From Bombiscardovia coagulans (GTDB lineage: Bacteria; Actinomycetota; Actinomycetes; Actinomycetales; Bifidobacteriaceae), in assembly GCF_002259585.1 (NCBI RefSeq), contig NZ_MWWS01000003.1, positions 24,308-88,307 of the forward strand: 64,000 nucleotides of DNA, read 5' to 3'. Under the pieces are notes generated by a model. It was not told where the DNA came from, did not search any database, and was given only the letters and a program-made list of their open reading frames with translations. A program made the position numbers and the translations under genes. This document shows, one piece after another, positions 1 through 8,276 of this stretch. How positions within the stretch are numbered: the first letter of the stretch is position 1; each line of letters begins with the position of its first letter.

Positions 1-298
1 AGAGCACTCACTGGCAATCGATACCAGCGGACATGCATGGAGCTGGGGAAGCAACTATCGTGGGCAACTCGGTGACGGCACCGATACCAACCAAAACACA
101 CCTGTACAAGTAGCAAGCGACACAACATTCACCAGCATCAGCGCAGGTGAAGAGCACTCACTGGCAATCGATACCAGCGGACATGCATGGAGCTGGGGAA
201 GCAACAATGACGGACGGCTCGGCGACGGCACCTCAACTGAACGCGATACACCTGTACAGGTAGCATGCGACGCAACATTCACCAGCATCAGCGCTGGA
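1..298 (+). repeat. 150-bp tandem coding repeat (RCC1 blades)
   Basis: Bases 1-55 and 151-205 are identical, giving a 150-bp (50-codon) period. Bases 122-145 and 272-295 again differ at few positions. The later blades of the same gene are much more diverged. Recent duplication or gene conversion of propeller blades is the likely cause, and the array probably continues to the left of the window. Confidence 0.85.
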
Positions 299-2293
299 TA
301 TGAGTTTTCTCTTGCATTGGATACCAACAACAACATTTGGAGTTGGGGAGCCAGCTATAGCGGGCAACTTGGTGACATAACCACCGACCGATATCTCGAT
401 GTGCAAGTAGCTTGGCCAACATATAACATTACAGAAGTAACCTTCGATAATAATCCAGCTAGCAAAGTTTCTGAAGATCCTGATACTCGGGCATGGACGG
501 TAAATGTTCCTCTACATAGCAAGAGTATTGTAAACGTTAAAATTACTTATCGCCGTGATATCCGTAATATCAACAATGAGATTATGGTTGGTACATCCGT
601 CGGAACCACAAAATTGCGATATGAATATAAGGATACATACACTGTTCAATTTGACCTAGGAGGAGGACCAGGAATCACACCTCCCGCTCAAATTGTTGTA
701 CAGGAGGAACGTGTTACTTGGCCCTCCGGATCTAATCCGAGCTGGAATAATCACTGGTTCGATGGCTGGTTCACCGATAGTGGCAAAGCTTGGAACTTCA
801 ATGACCCAGTAACCAGTAACATGACTCTGACTGCTAAATGGGAAGAATATCAGTTCTCTCTTACGCCCACCCGTGGGCCAGTTAACGGGGGCACCCCCAT
901 TTCAATCAGCGCACCAGAACCACCACAACACCTTACATATCACGAAATTAGTGCCGGTTGGTATCATACTTTAGCAGTTGCTTCTGATGGCAAGGTATAT
1001 GCTTGGGGACGAAATGATTACGGCCAGTTAGGCAACGGAACTGAAAATGATAGCAATACACCAGTACAAGTACCTACACCAGATGAAGTACACTTCACTC
1101 AGGTCAGCGCAGGTCGACACCACTCGTTGGCGATTGACAGTGTTGGTAACGCTTGGTCTTGGGGTAATCAAATTGAACAACATACACCGAAACGTGTAGA
1201 AGCTAATACAACTTTCACGAGCATCAGTGCAGGATGGAAACACTCATTAGCACTCGACAACAGCGGTAGAGCTTGGACATGGGGAGCTAATGACTGCGGA
1301 CAACTTGGTGATGGCACTATTGAAAACCGATTAACACCCGTTCTCGTCAAGACAGACGTCAGATTCACCAAGATCAGCACAAAATACAAACATTCACTCG
1401 CCCTTGACCACAAAGGACACGTATGGGGTTGGGGTTGGAATCAGGAAGGTGAGCTTGGCAATAGCAGAGCCAATCCGAATCAGCTCACCCCTGTACAAAC
1501 AATTAGCGATAGCATCTTTAGCGCTATCAGCGCAGGGATGTATCATTCAACTGCACTAGATAATTTAGGTTATGCATGGAGCTGGGGGCACAATGACAAA
1601 GGTCAGCTTGGCACCAACACCACTACTGATCAGGCGTGGCCAAAGCAGGCTAATACTCAAACCCCTTTTTCCTACATTACCGCTGGTTCTAACCACACAA
1701 TAGCTCTCGATAAGTACGGACTTATATGGAGCTGGGGAGACAACAATTCAGGCCAATTAGGCACAGACAACACCATACCCCGGCTGTCTCCTCGACAAGT
1801 GTTTACCGGTTCTTCATATAAACGCATTACCAGTGGAGATTCACACACGACAGCTCTGGACACTGCCGACAGCATATGGGGTTGGGGAGGTAATCAATAT
1901 GGTCAGTTCGGCAATAACACCACAGACGATGAACCTCACCCCACACCAACTGTTCAAAAAATTCAGCAAGTCATTGATATTACTGGCATAACTTTTGATT
2001 CCATTAGCATTAACCCAACACCAGCGCAGGATGCAACGGGCCGAAAATGGAATTTTACAAGTCCAGCTCACTTGGAGGGTCCAATTGATATTGTTATCCA
2101 TTGGACCTATGGTGGACTAGAAAAAGAGGACTATGTGATCCCTAGTGGTTTCCTCTATCAAGCTCTCACCAAACTTCCAAAAGCTGGTGACATCCCGCTG
2201 ACGAGAATCAGTGGCCTCTCGTTATTACTTTTCAGTCTCCTCGGCGGTCTCATTTTGGCACGAAGAACAATATTACGAGGTAAAACCAAGTAA
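1..2293 (+). CDS. RCC1-repeat surface protein with sortase signal, 5' end missing
   Basis: The frame is open from the left edge (first full codon at base 2), so the gene begins outside the window. The TTG at 317 lies inside a repeat and is not a start. Seen: many RCC1/BNR-type blades of about 50 residues with the core H-S-L-A-[IL]-D...W-S-W-G...G-Q-L-G. In the middle is a Listeria-Bacteroides (flg_new) repeat ending in L-T-A-K-W, then a TIG-like segment (P-x-x-G-P-V-N-G-G-T), then more RCC1 blades. The C-terminus has LPKAG, a hydrophobic helix and a basic tail (RR..RGKTK), an LPxTG-like sorting signal. Inference: a wall-anchored beta-propeller protein exposed on the surface, perhaps an adhesin. 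The ligand is unknown. Confidence 0.85.
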   Translation, partial: EHSLAIDTSGHAWSWGSNYRGQLGDGTDTNQNTPVQVASDTTFTSISAGEEHSLAIDTSGHAWSWGSNNDGRLGDGTSTERDTPVQVACDATFTSISAGYEFSLALDTNNNIWSWGASYSGQLGDITTDRYLDVQVAWPTYNITEVTFDNNPASKVSEDPDTRAWTVNVPLHSKSIVNVKITYRRDIRNINNEIMVGTSVGTTKLRYEYKDTYTVQFDLGGGPGITPPAQIVVQEERVTWPSGSNPSWNNHWFDGWFTDSGKAWNFNDPVTSNMTLTAKWEEYQFSLTPTRGPVNGGTPISISAPEPPQHLTYHEISAGWYHTLAVASDGKVYAWGRNDYGQLGNGTENDSNTPVQVPTPDEVHFTQVSAGRHHSLAIDSVGNAWSWGNQIEQHTPKRVEANTTFTSISAGWKHSLALDNSGRAWTWGANDCGQLGDGTIENRLTPVLVKTDVRFTKISTKYKHSLALDHKGHVWGWGWNQEGELGNSRANPNQLTPVQTISDSIFSAISAGMYHSTALDNLGYAWSWGHNDKGQLGTNTTTDQAWPKQANTQTPFSYITAGSNHTIALDKYGLIWSWGDNNSGQLGTDNTIPRLSPRQVFTGSSYKRITSGDSHTTALDTADSIWGWGGNQYGQFGNNTTDDEPHPTPTVQKIQQVIDITGITFDSISINPTPAQDATGRKWNFTSPAHLEGPIDIVIHWTYGGLEKEDYVIPSGFLYQALTKLPKAGDIPLTRISGLSLLLFSLLGGLILARRTILRGKTK

Positions 2294-2321
2294 TAGTAGA
2301 ATCCACCTGTCACATACACTC

Positions 2322-2364
2322 AACAGTTGTTGTTCGTTTCTTACACAGGGCGACAACAACTGTT
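2322..2364 (+). terminator. Hairpin after the RCC1 gene
   Basis: A 12-bp perfect inverted repeat (2322-2333 with 2353-2364, AACAGTTGTTGT/ACAACAACTGTT) with a 19-nt loop starts 28 bp after the stop codon. No strong T tract follows, so termination is plausible but not certain. Confidence 0.45.
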
Positions 2365-2991
2365 CTATTATTGGCAGATCAAAGCCTTTTCACAATTACT
2401 TGGATAGACAGGCTGATCCCTATATACTTGACTTCCAAGTTCTCTTGGAGACCTTCAATATGATTCCATTCGAACGTTGTTAGCCAAACACAAACTTCAA
2501 TCTGATGAAACAGTGTTCAAGCTATACACTGCAAGTGCTTTAGCACCTAAACGACTTACTATCACCACCACATACATAACACAGTAACAAATAATTCATC
2601 AGTATTGATTTGCATATAATTTTACGAACTGCCTCGAATCCATCGTGACGATCACGGGGATAAACAATCAATGTTGACAGTTCTAAAACACATAGATAAC
2701 TACCACAAGGTTGTATGCATCCGACCATGTGCGAAAAGATATTGTGCACTGTCTCTTTATGACAACGATTCGGGTTTTACGAAACTTATCGTAACCATAA
2801 CCGCAATATAAACAGTACAATATAACCACCTGGTTCCCAAAAAGCTGAGACAGCAGTGCGTTTTCCATAAGACAAAATTTGTGGATATGGTGGTTGAATT
2901 AACAACTCTCCCAAGCTTGTCATTCACGATGTTAATCGTCGATAGATTACTGGTTTCAAGCCCTGAAAAAATCTGTTTCATTAGGGAATAC

Positions 2992-3020
2992 TTCATACCG
3001 TACCTTGTTTTTAGTATACA
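2992..3020 (+). promoter_or_regulatory. Possible sigma-70-type promoter of the lipase-like gene
   Basis: TTCATA (2992-2997), a 17-bp spacer and TATACA (3015-3020), each matching 4 of 6 consensus bases. It lies about 85 bp before the start at 3104. Weak but correctly spaced. Confidence 0.3.
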
Positions 3021-3103
3021 TATCCATACATTTGGTCCACTAGTCCCACTGGGACATTTGATAAAGGAAAATTGACGTTCTTACAAGCATCGGGAAAGAT
3101 AAT

Positions 3104-3964
3104 ATGGCATTCACGCTTCAGCAATTGAATCTGCTCTGCCAGTACTCTTACGGAGTAAATAGGGCAGACGTGTTAACAACTCCTGGAAAACATGATTTCA
3201 ATGTTCCACAGGCTGGTTCCTTTTGGATTGCCGAGTCACAATACGACCACGACAGTGGCTTTGAGGGAATGATAGCTACTCCTATACATTCGGACGGTCA
3301 ATTAGATTACGCCCATATCGTTGTTGTTTTTGCAGGATTCAATTTTAAGGATGATGCATATCACGATACTTGTTCCATTTTCAACATACTATACCCGTCT
3401 CGGAGGCAACCTGTCCGTCAGGTAATTCAAGCCGAACGGTTAGTTCAACTTGCAAGTAACCTATCTAGGGATCACGGCTATGACACTTCTACTATCTTGC
3501 TCACCGGTCACAGTCTAGGTGGTTGTCTAGCTCTCATCTGTGCACTACGCAACAACGCAACAGCCAAGACCTTTTGCGCACTCGATCCCTGGCCTTTACT
3601 AACCGCAACTGAAGCGACTAATATCAGATCAGCCATAGAAAGCGAACAGCTTGTCGATTATCGCCTTTCAAAGGATCTTCTGACAAATCCCGTCAATCGA
3701 CTGTTGAGTGGAGAAACAAACCGAAGTGCGAAAGTAATTTGGTGTGGACAAGGAAATAAACCTCCTTACCATTGGTTAGGAGATTTTACGTTCGATGCCA
3801 GCGGTCATTTACTTACACAAAAGCACGACCCTACACCACCTCGAAAATCACACTGGTATCCAATTGACTGGCAGCGGCTGCATAGCAAACTACTAGTCAT
3901 AAGCAAGCGTATGCGTGCACCTTTTGCTCGCATAAAAGCCCTTATCTCAATAGCATCAAGATAA
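3104..3964 (+). CDS. Lipase-like alpha/beta hydrolase
   Basis: 286 residues, no signal peptide. The nucleophile elbow T-G-H-S-L-G-G places the catalytic Ser at residue 137, preceded by a hydrophobic strand, as in class-3 lipase / DUF2974-type hydrolases. The start ATG has a GGGAAAG sequence a few bases upstream. The substrate cannot be read from sequence; ester or acyl-lipid hydrolysis is the family expectation. The last codons and the TAA are built into a 22-bp hairpin shared with the convergent RNase J gene. It stands alone on + next to the surface-protein gene, and could be part of an accessory segment. Confidence 0.75.
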   Translation: MAFTLQQLNLLCQYSYGVNRADVLTTPGKHDFNVPQAGSFWIAESQYDHDSGFEGMIATPIHSDGQLDYAHIVVVFAGFNFKDDAYHDTCSIFNILYPSRRQPVRQVIQAERLVQLASNLSRDHGYDTSTILLTGHSLGGCLALICALRNNATAKTFCALDPWPLLTATEATNIRSAIESEQLVDYRLSKDLLTNPVNRLLSGETNRSAKVIWCGQGNKPPYHWLGDFTFDASGHLLTQKHDPTPPRKSHWYPIDWQRLHSKLLVISKRMRAPFARIKALISIASR

Positions 3965-3980
3965 GGGCTTTTATGCGAGC
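3926..3980. terminator. Bidirectional terminator, 22-bp perfect stem
   Basis: 3926-3947 pairs perfectly with 3959-3980 (GCTCGCATAAAAGCC.../...GGCTTTTATGCGAGC) around an 11-nt loop. The stem contains AAAAGCCC/GGGCTTTT, so an A/T tract flanks the GC core in both directions. It serves the + hydrolase gene, whose stop codon (3962-3964) lies in the right arm, and the minus RNase J gene, which stops at 3986. Confidence 0.85.
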
Positions 3981-3985
3981 TTTGG

Positions 3986-5854
3986 TTATGCGCTAGGAAC
4001 TTCCACGTCCGTAGCGATGTCTGCCACGACTGGAACAATGACCGGACGACGGTGGAGTTTTCGGGAAATCCAACCACCCAAGGTACGTCGCATCAGCTGC
4101 TGAAGCTTATAGGTATCGTGTGTACCTGAAGCCATAGCATCTTCTAGTTGAGCAACTATCTGATCTTCAATCGCATGGAATTCACGTTCATCTTCTGCAA
4201 CCGCATTCAAATAAATCTTCGGACCTGAGACTACTTCATGAGTCTCAGTGTCAACTACAGTAAATGCAGAAACGAAACCTTCTGTACCGAGAATACGACG
4301 TTGCTCTAGTTCCTCGTCGGTCAATTCACCAACCGAACCACCATCTACATACACATAGCCACAAGGAACAGAACCCACGACAGCAGCCTGTCCGTGATAG
4401 AGATCAACCACGTCACCGTCTTCTGCTAGAACCACATTCTGCGGATCCACACCAGTCTTTACAGCAATCAATCCATTAGCTACAAGATGTCGATTTTCAC
4501 CGTGGATTGGCATGGCGCACTTTGGCTGGACAATGTTGTAGAAGTGTAAGAGTTCACCCTCTTCTGAGTGACCAGAAACATGGATAGCAGCGTTGTCTCG
4601 ATTCACAACACGCGCACCCAAACGAATGAGCTTGTTGATGATTTTGTACACACCATGTTCGTTTCCCGGTATCAATGAAGAAGCCATAATTACGGTATCG
4701 AACTCGTTAATACTGATGTCGCGGTGAGTACCATCAGCAATACGTCCCAAGGCCGCCATGGGCTCACCCTGAGACCCAGTGCACATATAGACAATCTCAT
4801 CGTCAGGAATTTTATGAGCATCTTTAATATCGACGACGGTGTTTTCCGGCAAGTGCAAGTATCCCAAATCGGCAGCTATACCCATGTTACGGACCATAGA
4901 ACGTCCAACAAAAACAACCTTGCGCCCGTGCTTGTGAGCAGCATCAACTACTTGCTGGACACGATGCACGTGGCTGGAGAAAGATGCCACTATTATTTTA
5001 CGCTGTGCTTCACCAAAAGCTTTATCGAGAGCTGGTGCGATAGAAATCTCAGGCTTAACGAACCCAGGAACCTCAGCGTTTGTAGAATCGACCATGAGCA
5101 GGTCAACACCTGACTCACCTAACCTGGCAAATTCACGTAAATCAGTCAGACGGTGGTCTAAAGGAAGGGGGTCGATTTTCATATCGCCAGTATCGATAAT
5201 GTGTCCGGCAGGCGTGCGAATTGATACCGCTAGAGCATCTGGAATCGAGTGGGTCACTGATACAAACTCAAGGTTGAAGGGACCTACCTTGAGCTTGTCG
5301 CGTCCATGAACTTCCACGGTGGTTGGATGCTGATGGTGCTCTTCACACTTAGCAGAGACAAACGCAAGCGTCAGCTTAGATCCAATTAACGGAATATCTG
5401 GACGCAATTTGAGAAGGTAAGGTACGCCACCAATATGGTCTTCATGCCCATGAGTTAGCACCAATGCATCAATCTGATCCAGCTTATCTTTAATGTAACT
5501 GAAATCAGGCAAGATAAGGTCGACACCCGGCTGCTCTTCCTCTGGAAACAGTACACCGCAGTCGATTAAGAGAATGTGACCATTATACTCGATCACGTTC
5601 ATATTACGACCAATCTCACCTAAACCACCCAGTGGGGTAATCCTCATGGAACCCTTGCGGTATTTGGGAGGTGCAATGAGTTCTGGCTGTTCTGGTTTAC
5701 TGACACCAGCGCGACGGTTATTAGAACGGGTATCAGTCCTACGTTGGTTTCCACCAGTCCTTTTACCATTCCTGTTATCGCTTTTTGAACGACCTGCACT
5801 GTTCTTACGAGTTTTTCCAGTGCTTTTACTATCTTCTTTTGTTGTCTTTGCCAT
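3986..5854 (-). CDS. rnj: Ribonuclease J
   Basis: Metallo-beta-lactamase / beta-CASP ribonuclease for mRNA decay and RNA 5'-end processing. Seen: a basic Lys/Ser/Arg-rich N-terminal tail of about 60 residues, then the core with the T-H-G-H-E-D-H zinc motif (first His about residue 135), I-D-T-G-D, S-G-H and the late P-x-H-G-E motif. About 622 residues, slightly longer than typical RNase J because of the tail. The ATG at 5854 is preferred; a GTG two codons upstream (5860) is possible, and neither has a strong ribosome binding site. It is the last gene of a minus-strand run and ends at a strong hairpin. Confidence 0.93.
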   Translation of the reverse strand: MAKTTKEDSKSTGKTRKNSAGRSKSDNRNGKRTGGNQRRTDTRSNNRRAGVSKPEQPELIAPPKYRKGSMRITPLGGLGEIGRNMNVIEYNGHILLIDCGVLFPEEEQPGVDLILPDFSYIKDKLDQIDALVLTHGHEDHIGGVPYLLKLRPDIPLIGSKLTLAFVSAKCEEHHQHPTTVEVHGRDKLKVGPFNLEFVSVTHSIPDALAVSIRTPAGHIIDTGDMKIDPLPLDHRLTDLREFARLGESGVDLLMVDSTNAEVPGFVKPEISIAPALDKAFGEAQRKIIVASFSSHVHRVQQVVDAAHKHGRKVVFVGRSMVRNMGIAADLGYLHLPENTVVDIKDAHKIPDDEIVYMCTGSQGEPMAALGRIADGTHRDISINEFDTVIMASSLIPGNEHGVYKIINKLIRLGARVVNRDNAAIHVSGHSEEGELLHFYNIVQPKCAMPIHGENRHLVANGLIAVKTGVDPQNVVLAEDGDVVDLYHGQAAVVGSVPCGYVYVDGGSVGELTDEELEQRRILGTEGFVSAFTVVDTETHEVVSGPKIYLNAVAEDEREFHAIEDQIVAQLEDAMASGTHDTYKLQQLMRRTLGGWISRKLHRRPVIVPVVADIATDVEVPSA

Positions 5855-5999
5855 TTCCACTTATATTTCTATTTGTACCCCCACCTGTGTGAGGATGACG
5901 TTTAAAACTGCCTCTAGCACCGTATGACTCCGGTTGTTTTCTGCAACCCCTGGGGGATCGGTGCTGCCAAACTAGGCACAGTCTTATAAAGTTATCAGG

Positions 6000-6042
6000 T
6001 GCCAATGCTCTTGGGACTCATAGAACGCCTCTTGCATTGGCA
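6000..6042 (-). terminator. Hairpin downstream of the MFS gene
   Basis: TGCCAATGC (6000-6008) and GCATTGGCA (6034-6042) can form a 9-bp stem with a 25-nt loop, about 40 bp after the MFS stop. There is no T tract. It could be a terminator or a leader structure for rnj. The rest of 5855-6080 shows nothing clear. Confidence 0.3.
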
Positions 6043-6080
6043 GGCTCTTCACTACTTATACGCTACTTCACCGTCGGGAC

Positions 6081-7406
6081 TCACAGTTGATTTGTCTTTT
6101 TGTCCCTTTTCCTACTGACTGCCCATCCCAGCAATGCCAATGGAACAGAGCAAGCAGTCACAATCCAAGGAATCATCATTGCACCGGGAGGCCCAAAAGC
6201 ATCAAGAGCAACACCAGCCAGCGTAGAACCTAATGAAGTACCAATAGAAGAGCCTGTGTTAAGCCAAGACAACCCTTCCGTCAACGAGGAAGAATCTACT
6301 GTGCCACGCACAATGAGATTACCCGTTGCATAAATAGGTGAGACACAAAGACCTGTTACCAGCTCAACCATACCCAACAACACTAAATTGTTCATTGTCA
6401 ATCTGAATCCTACATAGCCTATGGTCAGCAAGATTAAATATCGAAGCAGGTAGCGCCAACGTGAGCCCTTGAGTTTGAGTGAGCCAAAAATTAACGCCCC
6501 GCAGAGAGAACCCACTGCAATCAACGAGAGTTGAAGGCCCACAATTCCTTCTTTACCCATCTGTTTAGTTAAGGCTGTTACGGTTACATCTACCGCAGAG
6601 AAGGACATATTAAAGACGATAAAAATAATGAATAACAGGAAAACCGCTGGGAATGATAAGGCGCTCTTTGCCTTGTACCGTCCCTGATGAGCACCTGGTT
6701 TAACCACTCCACCCTGGTCTACTGGAGAATTGGTAACGCGACCTGCTTGGCCTAACTGTTCCTGACTAACTTCGGTGATTGCTGGAGGTTCGGTAGACCG
6801 CAAGGAGAAGAAAGCAAGGCCACCCAGCAGCAAAGCAGCAACGGGCACGAACAATTGAGCTACTGGATTGACAGATGTAGCCAACCAGGCTGAAAGAATG
6901 GGACCTAAAATGAAAACACATTCGTCTACACCAGACTCCAATGCATATGCTGTATTGAGGAGCTCTTCTCCCCTAGCTCCTTGGGGAGCCAAGGCCCATG
7001 CCCAACGGGTACGCACGAGGGCACCAAAAGCAAACTGGGTTAATCCCATGAGGACTGCCAATATAAACAAGAGCCCTATAGAAATCCTATGCATAGCACC
7101 AAAGGCGAAAGCAAGCATAGCTACAGCTTGGACACTCAACACCACAAGACCCACTTTGCGTTGTCCAAACCGATCGAACAGGCGGGCGTAGAAGGGTGTC
7201 ACAACTGCTGCCGAGAAGGTAAAGACGGCGCTCATGAGCCCTGCCGAAGTCCAATTGTTGTATATGTGGTTTAAGGCAAGCACAATACCTAAGCCCATCA
7301 TCGCAACAGGCAAACGAGCAATTGCTGCTGAAAGACAAAAGCCCTTGGCTCCCGGCAAGCTAAAAAGTTCCGAGTATGGGGACTTGGTTTTTGTTACTGA
7401 ATCCAT
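6081..7406 (-). CDS. MFS transporter, 12-TM type
   Basis: 441 residues with about 12 hydrophobic segments in two halves, joined by a hydrophilic loop near residues 205-250. Between TM2 and TM3 is the sequence Y-A-R-L-F-D-R-F-G-Q-R-K, close to the MFS motif A (G-x-x-x-D-R-x-G-R-R-K). The substrate is unknown; export of a drug or metabolite is the usual guess for this class. The start ATG shares one base with the TGA of the upstream acetyltransferase gene (TGATG), so translation is probably coupled and the two are co-expressed. Confidence 0.85.
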   Translation of the reverse strand: MDSVTKTKSPYSELFSLPGAKGFCLSAAIARLPVAMMGLGIVLALNHIYNNWTSAGLMSAVFTFSAAVVTPFYARLFDRFGQRKVGLVVLSVQAVAMLAFAFGAMHRISIGLLFILAVLMGLTQFAFGALVRTRWAWALAPQGARGEELLNTAYALESGVDECVFILGPILSAWLATSVNPVAQLFVPVAALLLGGLAFFSLRSTEPPAITEVSQEQLGQAGRVTNSPVDQGGVVKPGAHQGRYKAKSALSFPAVFLLFIIFIVFNMSFSAVDVTVTALTKQMGKEGIVGLQLSLIAVGSLCGALIFGSLKLKGSRWRYLLRYLILLTIGYVGFRLTMNNLVLLGMVELVTGLCVSPIYATGNLIVRGTVDSSSLTEGLSWLNTGSSIGTSLGSTLAGVALDAFGPPGAMMIPWIVTACSVPLALLGWAVSRKRDKKTNQL

Positions 7407-8164
7407 CAGTTTGTACCTCTTGACACACCTGTCGGCAATTGTTCTTGCTTATCCTGCATTCCCCAACGTTCTATTTGTTGTGAAAGATTGGCAGCATAAA
7501 TAAAGATGTCGTCGTAAAAGTCTCCACGCTGTGAACGCTCATCGGGATGATCAGCTCCCATGCGAGACGCCACACAATCCATACCTATGTGGTCATAATA
7601 GGAGACATCACAAGAAGAATCGGTGTGCAAAAAGAAGGCATTTGCCCCTTGTTCTTGCAAGTAAGAGAGCATATCTTTCCAGAGCAGAGCCCCCACACCA
7701 TGACCTCGTGCATCAGCTGAAACGAGGAATAACTTTAATTCCGCCTGCGCATAGTTCAGCACATCGGATTCTGCTTCTGCTTCGTCCTCCAACCGTTGCC
7801 AGAAGATCATTCTAGACAAATTCTGTTGACCTTCTGGGGTTACCTCTAACTGTGCATCAACCGCTTCCAATGATGATTGAGCACTCTCGAATAGGAGAGG
7901 TTGACCGCCCATAGCCAGAAGAGTCACTCCCATGAACCTGCCATCTAGTTCAGCTATGCGTGCCCTACTCGTACCAATGAGATAATGCAAGACGAAGTGC
8001 CTTGCATTTAACTCAGCAATATCAGTACTTACAGTTTCTCCCTCACCCCAAGTGCGGTTGAACTCATCCACTATTTGGTCTACGTCATGCCAGCACATGG
8101 GACGTATAATAACCTGCCCTGAATGCCCTTGTATTTCCTTCTGTACCTGTGTACTTTCACTCAT
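7406..8164 (-). CDS. GNAT-family N-acetyltransferase
   Basis: 252 residues. The acetyl-CoA-binding motif A is seen as A-R-G-H-G-V-G-A-L-L (R-x-x-G-x-G/A pattern) about residue 160, preceded by the strand K-L-F-L-V-S. C-terminal strands with F-F-L-H-T-D and Y-Y-D-H-I-G fit the GNAT core. Acceptor unknown. It directly precedes the MFS exporter with an overlapping start, which suggests the pair handles one compound by acetylation and efflux. That link is inference. Confidence 0.8.
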   Translation of the reverse strand: MSESTQVQKEIQGHSGQVIIRPMCWHDVDQIVDEFNRTWGEGETVSTDIAELNARHFVLHYLIGTSRARIAELDGRFMGVTLLAMGGQPLLFESAQSSLEAVDAQLEVTPEGQQNLSRMIFWQRLEDEAEAESDVLNYAQAELKLFLVSADARGHGVGALLWKDMLSYLQEQGANAFFLHTDSSCDVSYYDHIGMDCVASRMGADHPDERSQRGDFYDDIFIYAANLSQQIERWGMQDKQEQLPTGVSRGTN

Positions 8165-8276
8165 GAATGCTATGCCTACGTCTATTCCTCATTATTGGGC
8201 AGCTATCTGCCTGTCACTTGTTGAACCCGCTACTATCCAGCAAAAGTTGCAATATCACCACTACAATTGAAGAGCA

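Larger units (their letters stand above)
2294..3103. other. About 810 bp without a convincing gene
   Basis: AT-rich spacer between the RCC1 gene and the lipase-like gene. Apart from the hairpin at 2322-2364, it holds a 51-codon protein-like open stretch at 2432-2587 on + (no good start, ends in TAA) that may be a decayed gene end, and a possible promoter near 2992-3020. Short open frames on the minus strand show no ribosome binding site and no family resemblance that I can see. Confidence 0.5.

Noticed and set aside
317-2293. TTG at 317 as the start of the RCC1 gene
   Set aside because: The frame is open and encodes matching RCC1 blades back to base 2; the codon is inside a blade and has no ribosome binding site.
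2540-2996. Minus-strand frames in the 2.3-3.1 kb spacer
   Set aside because: Overlapping, Cys-rich, no ribosome binding site, and no recognisable family.
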